Of a stretch of DNA of 64,000 bases, positions 9,442 through 18,239 are shown piece after piece. A model generated the notes under the pieces. It did no database searches and had not been told where the DNA came from. It was given only the letters and a program-made list of their open reading frames with translations. Where the stretch lies: contig NZ_CP119421.1 of the NCBI RefSeq assembly GCF_030506305.1, positions 2,303,501 to 2,367,500 on the forward strand, read 5' to 3'. Numbering within the stretch: the stretch's first letter is position 1; each line of letters opens with the position of its first letter. This DNA comes from Porifericola rhodea (GTDB taxonomy: Bacteria > Bacteroidota > Bacteroidia > Cytophagales > Cyclobacteriaceae). The position numbers and the translations under genes are program-made.

Positions 9442-10479
9442 ATGGACCATAAACAAAGCTTTAAGCGCATTTACCCAAATGTTATTTTTCTGGAAAATGA
9501 AGTTAGCTCCGAACTAGAAACTTTTCTGAAAGAAAAAAAATGGATAGGAGAAGATGAGAATATTGTATCCGCCGAAAAGCCGGGAGATGGCAATATGAAC
9601 TTTGTTCTTCGCCTCCTTACCAACAAGCAATCACTTATTCTTAAACAATCGCGTCCCTGGGTGCAAAAGTACCCTCAGGTAAGTGCCCCCATAGAGCGGA
9701 TACATGTAGAGTACCACTTTTATCATTTCATAGCTCCTTACAAAAATGTTAACAAATACACTCCTGCGGTTATTGGTTTTGATGCCGACCAGTATTTGTT
9801 AGCATTGGAAGATCTGGGTGACGGTGCTGACTATACTTATTTGTATCAGAAAGGGCAGGCTTTGTCGGTAGATGAAATAGCAGCACTTTGCGGGCTTATA
9901 TCAGTGCTTCATCAGGTAAGTGTGCCAGAAGGAGAAAAGCAGGGCTTTGATAATCAAGCCATGAAAGAACTCAATCATGAGCATATTTTCTCTTTCCCTT
10001 TTTCAATAGAAAATGGATTTGATCTGGATACAGTACAACCTGGTCTACAGCAACTCTCCCAACAGTACAAGCAAGACAAAACGCTGAAAACACAAATTGA
10101 AAAGTTGGGAGAAATTTATCTGCAAAACCATGATACACTGCTCCACGGAGACTATTACCCGGGCAGTTGGCTCAAGGTTAAACAAAAGCTTAAACTGATA
10201 GACCCTGAGTTCTCCTACTTTGGCAAAGCTGAATTTGACCTCGGAGTAATGCTGGCCCACCTCAAAATGTCTCAGCAAGAGGAGGCTGCTATTACTACAG
10301 TACTAGATTACTACCAGCAAGCTCCTGGCTTTGACGTAAATTTGATGTGGGCTTTTGCGGGTGTTGAAATTTTACGAAGACTTATAGGTCTTGCCCAACT
10401 ACCCCTTAGCTTAAGTCTGGAAGAAAAGAAAGTGCTTATGCAAGAAGCAGCAAGCTTTATCCGTCAATACGAATTATAA
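9442..10479 (+). CDS. phosphotransferase, methylthioribose-kinase-like
   Basis: A 345-residue cytoplasmic kinase of the aminoglycoside/choline kinase fold. Two signatures point to the methylthioribose kinase branch: the nucleotide loop GDGNMNFVLRL near residue 50-60, with the catalytic-type KQ of LILKQSRPWV, and HGDYYPGSWL near 234 followed by IDPEFSYFGKAEFDLG, in which the Asn usual in this superfamily is replaced by Ser as in MtnK. MtnK phosphorylates 5-methylthioribose in methionine salvage; no other salvage gene is in the window, so the substrate could be another pentose derivative. It is followed after five bases by an ADP-ribosylglycohydrolase, almost certainly co-transcribed. Confidence 0.78.
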   Translation: MDHKQSFKRIYPNVIFLENEVSSELETFLKEKKWIGEDENIVSAEKPGDGNMNFVLRLLTNKQSLILKQSRPWVQKYPQVSAPIERIHVEYHFYHFIAPYKNVNKYTPAVIGFDADQYLLALEDLGDGADYTYLYQKGQALSVDEIAALCGLISVLHQVSVPEGEKQGFDNQAMKELNHEHIFSFPFSIENGFDLDTVQPGLQQLSQQYKQDKTLKTQIEKLGEIYLQNHDTLLHGDYYPGSWLKVKQKLKLIDPEFSYFGKAEFDLGVMLAHLKMSQQEEAAITTVLDYYQQAPGFDVNLMWAFAGVEILRRLIGLAQLPLSLSLEEKKVLMQEAASFIRQYEL

Positions 10480-10484
10480 AATAA

Positions 10485-11774
10485 GTGAAAAAAGTATTTC
10501 TCTCTATACTATTTATAAGCAGCCTTATAGCCTGTAATACAGAACAGATGCCCCGGCAAACTACTCAGGATACAGTCAAGGAAGTAAGTTCTTCTAAACC
10601 TGCGCTTGAGCGTGAGTTTGTGAAAGATAAAGTGCTGGGGATGCTTATTGGCTCGGCTATTGGTGATGCTATGGGTGCGCCTACCGAAATGTGGAGCCGG
10701 GAGGCTATCAGAATTGAGTATGGTTTTGTCAACGACCTGGACACTATGGTACGTGAGCCTTCAGCAGAAGGTACCTGGGTATTTAATTTGCCGGCAGGGG
10801 GTACTACAGATGATACACGCTGGAAAAAGTTTATGGGTGAGTTTTTGTTGAACCAAACAGCCTGGGCAAACTTAAATGCTCACGACTTTGCACGGCACAT
10901 TATTCAACAGTATGAAAACGATATTGCAGAACTTAAAAAGACAGAAAGTTTTGACCCTGAACCTTTTGAGGTAAACGTACGAAAGCTAGCCTGGCTACAG
11001 GAGTGGGCAATGGTGGCAAAGCCATTTGTAGAAGATGACCTACAGGCATACACCTATGCTCTTAGCAAATTTTACGGTGGAGAAATGACCTGCGCCGGAA
11101 TGCTTTATTCCCCTTCCATCGGTGCTTTCTATCCTGCTGCTCCCAAAAAAGCTTACGAAGAGGCCTACAGGCTTAGCTTATTTGATTTAGGTTATGCAAG
11201 AGATATTAGCGCTTTAACAGCGGCATTGGTGTCCTCTGCCATGGCCCCTGAGGCTACACCTGCTACTATTATCAATTCTGTCCGGGATATTGACCCTCAG
11301 GGGTATTTCAAAAGTCGTCTGGTAGGCAGAACAGCATACCGGCTGCTAAAAGATGCTCGCAGCATAGTCTACCAGGCCCGTCAGTTCCAAATGGATGGAC
11401 TCAACACCCATAAGTTAAATATTCCCGGAGAAAAAGATACACTGGAATGGATGCAGATGCAAAAAGCTTATGAACTGTTGGACAGCAAAAACCAGGATAT
11501 GCCTTTTCATGCCGGAGAAATACATCTGGTTAACCTGACTGCTTTGCTCTTCTGTGATTTTGATTTTGAAAAGAGCCTGGCATTTGTAATAAATTTTGGT
11601 AGAGATAATGATACTACAGCTGCCGTTACCGGAGCCATACTAGGCGCATATTACGGTGCCGATAGACTACCTGATAAAATGGTGAATCAAGTGCTGGAGG
11701 TAAACAAAGGTATGTTGGAAACAGATCTGGAAACCCTGGCAGAGAAGCTGACAAACAAAATTATCAATGCCTGA
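10485..11774 (+). CDS. ADP-ribosylglycohydrolase family lipoprotein
   Basis: A 429-residue member of the ADP-ribosylglycohydrolase (ARH/DraG) family, which cleaves N- or O-linked ADP-ribose or related glycosides using two Mg ions. The start is GTG at 10485, five bases after the kinase stop; it opens a lipoprotein signal with lipobox LIAC (Cys17), so the enzyme is predicted to be exported. Metal-binding motifs are present: GSAIGDAMGAPTE near 55-67, GGTTDDT near 105-111 and GRDNDTTAAVTGAI near 370-383. Exported members probably act on small glycosides or scavenged nucleotides rather than on protein ADP-ribose (inference). The pairing with an MtnK-like kinase suggests that a ribose-containing product is taken up and phosphorylated, which is untested. 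Confidence 0.85.
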   Translation: MKKVFLSILFISSLIACNTEQMPRQTTQDTVKEVSSSKPALEREFVKDKVLGMLIGSAIGDAMGAPTEMWSREAIRIEYGFVNDLDTMVREPSAEGTWVFNLPAGGTTDDTRWKKFMGEFLLNQTAWANLNAHDFARHIIQQYENDIAELKKTESFDPEPFEVNVRKLAWLQEWAMVAKPFVEDDLQAYTYALSKFYGGEMTCAGMLYSPSIGAFYPAAPKKAYEEAYRLSLFDLGYARDISALTAALVSSAMAPEATPATIINSVRDIDPQGYFKSRLVGRTAYRLLKDARSIVYQARQFQMDGLNTHKLNIPGEKDTLEWMQMQKAYELLDSKNQDMPFHAGEIHLVNLTALLFCDFDFEKSLAFVINFGRDNDTTAAVTGAILGAYYGADRLPDKMVNQVLEVNKGMLETDLETLAEKLTNKIINA

Positions 11775-11851
11775 CCTCCCAGCTTAATTCGCCTTTTCGT
11801 TAAAGGACATCGTACTATTGTTAACAAAACACCATGTATCCAAGTTGATTA

Positions 11852-12340
11852 ATGAAATTATCTAAATCAACTTTTATGATGAACATGTACAAGGTTATAT
11901 TTTTTGCGCTGCTTGTACTTATAAGTAGCTGCAGTAGACAACTCACTTTAGAGGATGTGGAAAAGAAAATAGCTGAGGCTAGAGAAGAAGTACAGGAAGC
12001 CGAAGAGGAAGCTAAAAAAGCAGTTGACCTTAGAGTAGAATTTTATAAGGACTACAAGGAAACTGAACTAAACAACCTCAGGAAAAGAAACGACGAGATA
12101 GATAGCAAACTAGATAAGCTAAGGGATACAACAGACGATACTAACTCTGTTGCTAACGCAAACATTCAGTCTGCGATTGATGAGCTTAGAGAGGAGCAAA
12201 GAAAGATAGAAAATCGTATCTCAGAAGTGGAAAATATTGAAGCCAAGGACTGGTCCAATGCGTATTCTATTATTGAAGATGCTATTTCCAGAATTAATAC
12301 ACAAATAGATCTGCTGGAATCAAGCCTTAACGACGAATAA
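11852..12340 (+). CDS. coiled-coil lipoprotein of unknown function
   Basis: A 162-residue product with a lipoprotein signal (VLISSC) followed by an almost uninterrupted heptad-rich, Glu/Lys-rich helix (EKKIAEAREEVQEAEEEAKK and onwards). Starts at 11876, 11879 or 11885 would give a more typical short lipoprotein leader, so the real protein may be 8-11 residues shorter. No enzymatic motif is visible. Long helical lipoproteins of this type often tether or space envelope layers, but this is only analogy. The gene appears monocistronic, ending before an inverted repeat at 12367-12425. Confidence 0.7.
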   Translation: MKLSKSTFMMNMYKVIFFALLVLISSCSRQLTLEDVEKKIAEAREEVQEAEEEAKKAVDLRVEFYKDYKETELNNLRKRNDEIDSKLDKLRDTTDDTNSVANANIQSAIDELREEQRKIENRISEVENIEAKDWSNAYSIIEDAISRINTQIDLLESSLNDE

Positions 12341-12366
12341 AATCAGTGTTAAATAAAATAAATATC

Positions 12367-12427
12367 AACTTTGAGGCGGCAGGAAGAGCTTTAATTGAAG
12401 GGGGTGTAACGTTTGCCTCAAAGTTTT
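12367..12427 (+). terminator. long-loop hairpin after the coiled-coil lipoprotein gene
   Basis: AACTTTGAGGC (12367-12377) and GCCTCAAAGTT (12415-12425) form a perfect 11-bp stem enclosing 37 bases and end in TTTT followed by ATTG. It could terminate the upstream transcript or be a structured leader for the gene at 12508; the long loop is unusual for a simple terminator. Confidence 0.45.
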
Positions 12428-12507
12428 ATTGAAATTAAGAGAATTTTTTTAGAACCTAGTAGTCTGAATTCCAGTATAAATATATACTGTTTTAAGGAAC
12501 TGCATTT

Positions 12508-12918
12508 ATGCATAAAGGACTTTTAACCATATTACTACTTACACTATTTATTCTGCCTGGCACGATGTCATCAGCTGATGCTAATGCTATGGAGAATAAG
12601 TTTGATGTAGTATATGCTGAGAGTTCTGATAAAGGTGAGGTAGATGCAGTACTATATCCTAATCCAGCTCAGGAAAATATTTTTGTTCGCCTGGACTTGG
12701 TATCCCCCTCATTAATTAACAGTTCTGACATTAATATTGAAATTAGAAGTATATTAGGTTCTTCTATGCCAATTAATATGGAGCGAATTGATGCCAGTCG
12801 CCTGAAAATTGCTACAGCAGATTATCCTTCTGGTTATTATTTATTAATAGTAAGCTGTAATGACTGTGTTGAAGGTAATAAATCAGTAAAGCAAGCCTTT
12901 AAATTTCTAAAGAAGTAG
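12508..12918 (+). CDS. short exported protein consisting mainly of a T9SS sorting domain
   Basis: A 136-residue protein with an N-terminal signal peptide (hydrophobic to about residue 20). From residue 50 onward it matches the type A C-terminal sorting domain recognised by the type IX secretion system: YPNP at 50-53, IEIRSILGSS as the central strand, PSGYYLLIV near 111-119 and a basic end FKFLKK. Only about 25 residues lie between signal cleavage and the sorting domain, so there is almost no cargo. It may be a small secreted peptide, a decoy, or the remainder of a larger protein. Its end overlaps that of the rhomboid gene on the other strand by 20 bases. Confidence 0.75.
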   Translation: MHKGLLTILLLTLFILPGTMSSADANAMENKFDVVYAESSDKGEVDAVLYPNPAQENIFVRLDLVSPSLINSSDINIEIRSILGSSMPINMERIDASRLKIATADYPSGYYLLIVSCNDCVEGNKSVKQAFKFLKK

Positions 12919-13666
12919 AATTTTTTTCTACTGCTTCTACTTCCAGATTAATTTCATACATATTTTCTTTATCTACGCTGGGCTTGAAAGTATAAGCATA
13001 AGCCTGCTCAGAAAAACTATACCCTTCAAATGTGCTGCTTATCGTCTTATAAGGTTCATCAGTAGGAGGTTTGGAAATCTTGTGTGAAGGAAGGTCCGGC
13101 GCTTTACGAAAATAAAAGGAGCAAAAAATGCCAGCCATAGAGCCTAGTAAGTGAGATTCCCATGAGATACTGCTATCGCCCGGCACCAAGCCTTGGACCA
13201 TACCTCCATGTATGAATGCAATGGCAAGTGCTACTGCCACAGAACGTACATCTCTTCTAAAAATACCGCTAAAAAATAAAAATGCTGCAAGCCCATAGAC
13301 CAAACCACTGCTGCCGATATGGTAAGCTTGTCTGGCGACTACCCATACCCAAAAACCAGTAGCAAAATAAATCCATAGAAAAACCTCGGCAGCTATTTTG
13401 TCATAAAAGTAAAAGACTGCAACCAGCAGTAAGATTAAAGGAAAGGTATTAGATAGAAGATGAAGGGCGCTGCCATGAATCAGAGGAGCTGCGAATATAC
13501 CGACCAAACCAGTAATAGATCTTGGCAAGATCCCCCAGACACCAAAATCAAGAGTCATACTATCTTCTAATGCTTTGATAAACCATAACAAAAACACGAA
13601 GCCAGTAGCTATTACTACGCTTTTGCGGAATATAAATTTCTCACTATGTTTTTGAGCAATTATCAA
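12899..13666 (-). CDS. rhomboid family intramembrane serine protease
   Basis: A 255-residue polytopic membrane protease that cleaves transmembrane segments of other proteins. Six hydrophobic segments are apparent within residues 15-185. The catalytic serine is S120 in GSSG; its partner His is H172 in ESHLLG, inside a helix ending GSMAG. The HxxxN element of the second helix (H69, N73) supports the oxyanion site. A soluble tail of about 65 residues follows on the C-terminal side and resembles nothing recognised. The arrangement fits bacterial GlpG-type rhomboids. It converges on and overlaps the small T9SS-tailed gene. Confidence 0.92.
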   Translation of the reverse strand: MIIAQKHSEKFIFRKSVVIATGFVFLLWFIKALEDSMTLDFGVWGILPRSITGLVGIFAAPLIHGSALHLLSNTFPLILLLVAVFYFYDKIAAEVFLWIYFATGFWVWVVARQAYHIGSSGLVYGLAAFLFFSGIFRRDVRSVAVALAIAFIHGGMVQGLVPGDSSISWESHLLGSMAGIFCSFYFRKAPDLPSHKISKPPTDEPYKTISSTFEGYSFSEQAYAYTFKPSVDKENMYEINLEVEAVEKNSTSLEI

Positions 13667-13803
13667 AGAGAAAGTTCTAATGCGTTTAGAGTGTTATCTT
13701 ACTTTTGAAGAAGTAAGTGTCTACATTGAATAACTATGATAAGAAAATTTGGGTTTTCTCAATTCAGAAAATAACTAAAATTTATTTGGCTAAGGCCAAA
13801 GCT

Positions 13804-14706
13804 TTAAAAGTAAATTTCTTGAGCAAGCCTATAAGTATTGGCATGCGCCTCTACTATTTGTGCAATCTGGGGGGAGTATCCACCACCCATGCTCAATGCT
13901 ACTGGTATATGGCTTTGCTGACAGCTTTTGAGCACAGTTCTATCTCTTTCCTTGCAGCCTCCTATACTTAAGTTTAGTCTCCCAAGCTTATCAGATGCCA
14001 GCACATCTACCCCCGATTGATAAAAAACAAAGTCTGGCTGTACTTCATCTAAAAGTCGAGCCAGGTTTTCCTTTAACAACTTAAGGTAAGCTTCATCTCC
14101 TGTACCATCTGGTAAGGCAATATCCAAATCAGATTTTTCTTTGTGCATAGGGTAGTTTTTTGCTCCATGCATACTAAAGGTAAATACTTCTGCTCGATTT
14201 TGGAAAATCTCTGCTGTACCATTGCCCTGGTGTACATCTAAATCTACTACCAATATCTTCTTAGACAGCTTGTTGTCTAACAAATAGTTAGCTGCTATGG
14301 CAATGTCATTAAGTAGGCAAAAGCCTTCTCCACGGTCTGTAAAAGCATGATGAGTACCTCCGGCTATGTTGAAAGCTACCCCGTAGTTTAGCGCGAACAA
14401 CGCTGCCTGTAGTGTGCCCTGCATAATTGTAATTTCGCGTTGAACCAGTTGTTCAGACATAGGAAAACCAGTTCTTCTGATTTCAGATTTTGTTAATTGC
14501 TGATTCTTGAGTTTTTGCCAGTATTCTTCAGTATGGGTATTTGTAATGTATTGTTCTTTTAGAGCGTGGGGTGTAAATAGGTTTTCATCTGTAATTGTGC
14601 CTTCGTATAATAGTTGCTCGGGAATGAGCTCGTATTTAATCATCGGAAAACGATGGTTTTCAGGTAATGGGTGAGCATAAATTTCTGCCCAGGCAATCTT
14701 CAGCAT
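13804..14706 (-). CDS. histone deacetylase-like amidohydrolase
   Basis: A 300-residue zinc amidohydrolase of the arginase/deacetylase fold, related to acetoin-utilisation and acetylpolyamine amidohydrolases; it removes acyl groups from amines such as acetyl-lysine or acetylpolyamines. Start 14706 is preferred because a hairpin terminator (14742-14767) overlaps the upstream ATG at 14742. The two active-site histidines are H119-H120 in GGTHHAF. Zinc ligands are D157 and H159 in DLDVHQGN and D234 in SGVDVL; a glycine-rich SMGGGY loop follows near the C terminus. The substrate cannot be told from sequence. It lies downstream of the CHU_C surface protein but appears separately transcribed. Confidence 0.92.
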   Translation of the reverse strand: MLKIAWAEIYAHPLPENHRFPMIKYELIPEQLLYEGTITDENLFTPHALKEQYITNTHTEEYWQKLKNQQLTKSEIRRTGFPMSEQLVQREITIMQGTLQAALFALNYGVAFNIAGGTHHAFTDRGEGFCLLNDIAIAANYLLDNKLSKKILVVDLDVHQGNGTAEIFQNRAEVFTFSMHGAKNYPMHKEKSDLDIALPDGTGDEAYLKLLKENLARLLDEVQPDFVFYQSGVDVLASDKLGRLNLSIGGCKERDRTVLKSCQQSHIPVALSMGGGYSPQIAQIVEAHANTYRLAQEIYF

Positions 14707-14741
14707 ATAGTTGATAAGCTTAATTTCATAGCAGAAACACA

Positions 14742-14767
14742 AAAAGCACGATTGAGTTCGTGCTTTT
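14742..14767 (-). terminator. terminator between surface protein gene and deacetylase gene
   Basis: GCACGA / TCGTGC stem flanked by AAAA and TTTT; on the minus strand it is followed by a T-rich stretch (TTTTGTGTTTCT). It would end the transcript of the gene at 14801-18031. Confidence 0.75.
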
Positions 14768-14800
14768 ATAAGAAATATACGGCATGTAGCCGGGTAAGGC

Positions 14801-17800
14801 TTATCTGATTATTGTAATGCTACCTGTTTTGGTGCCAGCTTCTTCTCCACAATCTATCAGGTAGAAATACACGCCTTCTGGCATAACCTTACCATTAATA
14901 GTTCCATCCCAACCATTGGCATTACTATAATTCTCTATCTCATGTAGCTTGCTACCTAAACGGTCATATAAGGTTAATTTACAGTCAGGAAACAGGCCCA
15001 TACGCTCTACATACCAAACATCGTGTCTTCCATCTCCATTGGGTGTAAATGCCTGATCTGGCTCTACATCCAGAGAGCGGTCTACATTGACTGTATATGA
15101 TAAGCTTGTCTGACAGCCTTCCTTATTGGTAACTATGCAGGTATAAGTTGTGGTAACTAAAGGCCGTACTTCAGGGTTGTGTACGGTGCTATCATCCATA
15201 TTATGAGCTGGCGACCAGGCATAAGTAAAGTCATCGTTTTCTTCTACCTTCAGTTGAATGCTCTCTCCTAAAGAAATTCTATCAGCGTCAGCAGTAATTT
15301 CAGCTGCCGGATTATCCGCTTCTACAACAGTAATACTCGCGGTCTCTGTGCAATTGGCTTCTGTGATGGCAGTTAGTATATACTCACCCGGTTCATTAAC
15401 CGTAATTGTAGTGCCACTTTCTCCATTATCCCAGGCATATGAAGCGAAACCTTCATTAGCTAATAGTTTTACAGTAGCCTCCGGACACAGATTAGGGCTG
15501 TCTGGCGTTTCAATGCTCAGTGAAGGAATATCAATAACTTCAACTTCTTGAGTATAACTGTCTTTTACCTGCTTACTATCGTTTAAAATTTCTACTTTTA
15601 TTGTGTATTCCCCCGCTGCTGAGAAAATATGGCTATATGTAGCACCGCTCTTAGGGGCAGCCTCATCCCCAAAACTCCATCGGTAGCTGATCTCTTTTCC
15701 ATTAAGCGTAGCCGGTGATATACTCACATCTAGTGTTTCATTAAGGCATATATCTTCAGGAATGTCCACTTCTGCGTACGCAACCTCTATGGGGGCGCTT
15801 TCCTTGGTACATCCGGTTTCGTTGCGGATAACAGCTACATAGGTACCTGCTTGGCTTACAGTTAGCGTAGTATTGCTAGCTCCACTAATAGTAGAGCCGT
15901 CTTTCTTCCAGCTGTAAGTGCTTCCGCTAACTTCCTTTACTTTTAGCGTAGCACTGCCACCTTCAAAAATGGCCAGAGGATCTTCAGAAGTAATGTTGAT
16001 AGATTCTGGCTCGCTAACTTTTATGTAAGTGCTACTAGTATCACTCACACAGCCACCGTTTTCTTCGCTTGCTTTTACATAGAGAACGTATAGACCTTCA
16101 TTTTCCTTTGTAGCATTATCGATAACAGGATTTTGTTCATTGGAAACAAATCCATTTGGACCCTCCCAGAAGAAACGTGCGTTTACATTTTGTGCGCGAA
16201 GTATAACCCGGTCTCCATAGCAAAATGGCTCTTCCGGATTTTTGTCTATAATGGTAGGTTTATCCGGTACAAAACCATCAGGTCTTACTACCTGTACTAC
16301 ATTGGATACAATTTCATTACAATCAAACCCATTGTTAGATGAAGAAATTTTTACACGATAGTAGGCTTCATTCTCAGTAGTAAAAGTGATGGTAGAGTCG
16401 GTAGCAATCGCTAATTCAGTAAAAGTATTGCCGTCTGCTGAACTCTCCCACTTGTAAGTTAATGCTATACCCTGTGTAACAGAAAGCTGGTAGGGTAGTT
16501 CGTCACAAACGCCTAGTCCATTTACTGGCTCTAATACAGGCTTGATGCAGTTACGGTTGAGCAGTACATGTACTTCATCGGAGTCCACTCCAGTATATGC
16601 CAAATCGGGTAGACCATCACCATTCAGGTCAGCAGCCCGTACACTTTGTATGCCTTCCCCTCTATTAATAACCTCCTTGTCGTTAAAATTAAGGCTGGTA
16701 GAAGTACTATTATTTAGTAATACAACTACTCTATCATCGGTTGACGAGGAATAAGTAATGTCTAGCATCCCGTTACCATCCAGATCAGCAAGTTCTAAGC
16801 CTTCTCTACCATCTAGAGGAATCTGATCAAAACGCACAGCATTGTCAAAGGAGATATCTCCTATTACAGAATTGTTCTTAAAAACACCAACGTAGTCCTT
16901 GTTGATAATAATTATTTCGGGTTTCCCATCACCATTCAGGTCGCCTGAACGCATATTGGTAGTTAAACCTGAAGTACTCAGCGTGCTATAAGAATCAAAG
17001 CTTATGGTACCACCAGCACTACTGTTTTTAATGATATATACGCCGCTTTTCTCATCTTCAGAAACGATAATATCTGCTTTCCCGTCACCGTCCAGATCTT
17101 CAAGGTCAATACCACTTATTTTTTCATCATCAATACCAAACTGGTCAAATGGCAGAATAGCGATATTGTTAAACTTTGTAACACCTCCGGTGCTTATATT
17201 TTTGAATACAGATATACCTCCTCCGTTAGAAATAGAGGCAACCACAATTTCAGGTTTACCATCATCATCCAGATCTTTGATATCCATACGTGCGGACAAT
17301 GTACCATCTGCAGTATACGAGATGGCAGGACTGGGTAAAGCAAATGAGATGGCTCCTCCTACAGTGCTGTTGTTCTCAAAAATATAGATGCGCTCGGAGT
17401 TAGAAGCATTACTGGCTGCCGAAAAAACCAGTTCTGGCTTACCGTCTCCATTCAAATCTCCACAGCGTACCCAACGAGTTTTTGTATTTACGTCAAACTC
17501 TCTTTGAGTAAAGTCTACAGAATTAATATCGGGAGAAATATTTTCCAGTACTGTTATTTTATCATCATCAATGTCTGAAGTAGCAATGTCTACCTTTCCA
17601 TCCATATTGAAATCACACATACAGTTGTTATACAAGCCCGTACCAGAGGAGGGAAAACTATAGGGGCCGTCGTCCAGACGAGATTGATCAAAGGTGTTGC
17701 CATCGTGGCTTAGCATAAAGTTTTTAGGCGAGTAAGCCGTCAGTCGGCTATCCAGACGGAGCACAGAAACGCTTCCGTAGGTAGCTCCAGCTGGTACTTT

Positions 17801-18031
17801 TACTTTAATGCTCGTATCACTTAGCTCAAGTACTTCGCCAGTGGCGGCGCCGAACATAACTAAAATATTGTTTTCATCTGTTCCAAACCCACTTCCACTT
17901 ATGGTGAGAACCTCTTTTACCGTGGCATAAGTTTTATCCAGGCTTTTTATGACTGGAGTCTGGGCAAATGCAGTAGGAATACTCGCCATGAGAATGGCAA
18001 AAACGAATAGATATCTGCTAACTTGCTTCAT
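14801..18031 (-). CDS. large surface protein: IPT/TIG, VCBS propeller, Ig/PKD, gliding-motility C-terminal domain
   Basis: A 1076-residue exported protein. Order: signal peptide (1-23), IPT/TIG domain (about 26-100), seven FG-GAP/VCBS repeats carrying Ca-binding DLNGDGKP-type loops (about 130-490; seven fits a complete beta propeller), Ig-like modules (about 505-760) including CES/C-type cysteines, a PKD domain with YRWSFGDE near 785, two more Ig-like modules, and a CHU_C gliding-motility-associated C-terminal domain (about 985-1076, AFTPNGDGRHDVW and PEGVYFYLI). The CHU_C tail marks it as a type IX secretion substrate attached to the cell surface. Likely roles are adhesion or polymer binding; no catalytic domain is visible. 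Monocistronic. Confidence 0.92.
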   Translation of the reverse strand: MKQVSRYLFVFAILMASIPTAFAQTPVIKSLDKTYATVKEVLTISGSGFGTDENNILVMFGAATGEVLELSDTSIKVKVPAGATYGSVSVLRLDSRLTAYSPKNFMLSHDGNTFDQSRLDDGPYSFPSSGTGLYNNCMCDFNMDGKVDIATSDIDDDKITVLENISPDINSVDFTQREFDVNTKTRWVRCGDLNGDGKPELVFSAASNASNSERIYIFENNSTVGGAISFALPSPAISYTADGTLSARMDIKDLDDDGKPEIVVASISNGGGISVFKNISTGGVTKFNNIAILPFDQFGIDDEKISGIDLEDLDGDGKADIIVSEDEKSGVYIIKNSSAGGTISFDSYSTLSTSGLTTNMRSGDLNGDGKPEIIIINKDYVGVFKNNSVIGDISFDNAVRFDQIPLDGREGLELADLDGNGMLDITYSSSTDDRVVVLLNNSTSTSLNFNDKEVINRGEGIQSVRAADLNGDGLPDLAYTGVDSDEVHVLLNRNCIKPVLEPVNGLGVCDELPYQLSVTQGIALTYKWESSADGNTFTELAIATDSTITFTTENEAYYRVKISSSNNGFDCNEIVSNVVQVVRPDGFVPDKPTIIDKNPEEPFCYGDRVILRAQNVNARFFWEGPNGFVSNEQNPVIDNATKENEGLYVLYVKASEENGGCVSDTSSTYIKVSEPESINITSEDPLAIFEGGSATLKVKEVSGSTYSWKKDGSTISGASNTTLTVSQAGTYVAVIRNETGCTKESAPIEVAYAEVDIPEDICLNETLDVSISPATLNGKEISYRWSFGDEAAPKSGATYSHIFSAAGEYTIKVEILNDSKQVKDSYTQEVEVIDIPSLSIETPDSPNLCPEATVKLLANEGFASYAWDNGESGTTITVNEPGEYILTAITEANCTETASITVVEADNPAAEITADADRISLGESIQLKVEENDDFTYAWSPAHNMDDSTVHNPEVRPLVTTTYTCIVTNKEGCQTSLSYTVNVDRSLDVEPDQAFTPNGDGRHDVWYVERMGLFPDCKLTLYDRLGSKLHEIENYSNANGWDGTINGKVMPEGVYFYLIDCGEEAGTKTGSITIIR

Positions 18032-18239
18032 CTTATTAGGTGCAATTTTTCAAACAGACAAGGTAGGTATTGTGCTGATGATAAGCGGCTTAACAGTATG
18101 AAGAAGCCAACCTTTGTAATGTCTCGTAGGAGAAAGAATAAAAGCTTTGGCAAGAATTTTATATAGATTATTATTAACTAGAAAATACTTGCTTAGTGGT
18201 TAAGCTAAGTATTACTTTTTCAACATAAAATACGAAAAC

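Noticed and set aside
14707..14742. Upstream ATG for the deacetylase gene
   Set aside because: It lies in the terminator hairpin of the preceding gene; the family starts at MLKIAW (14706).
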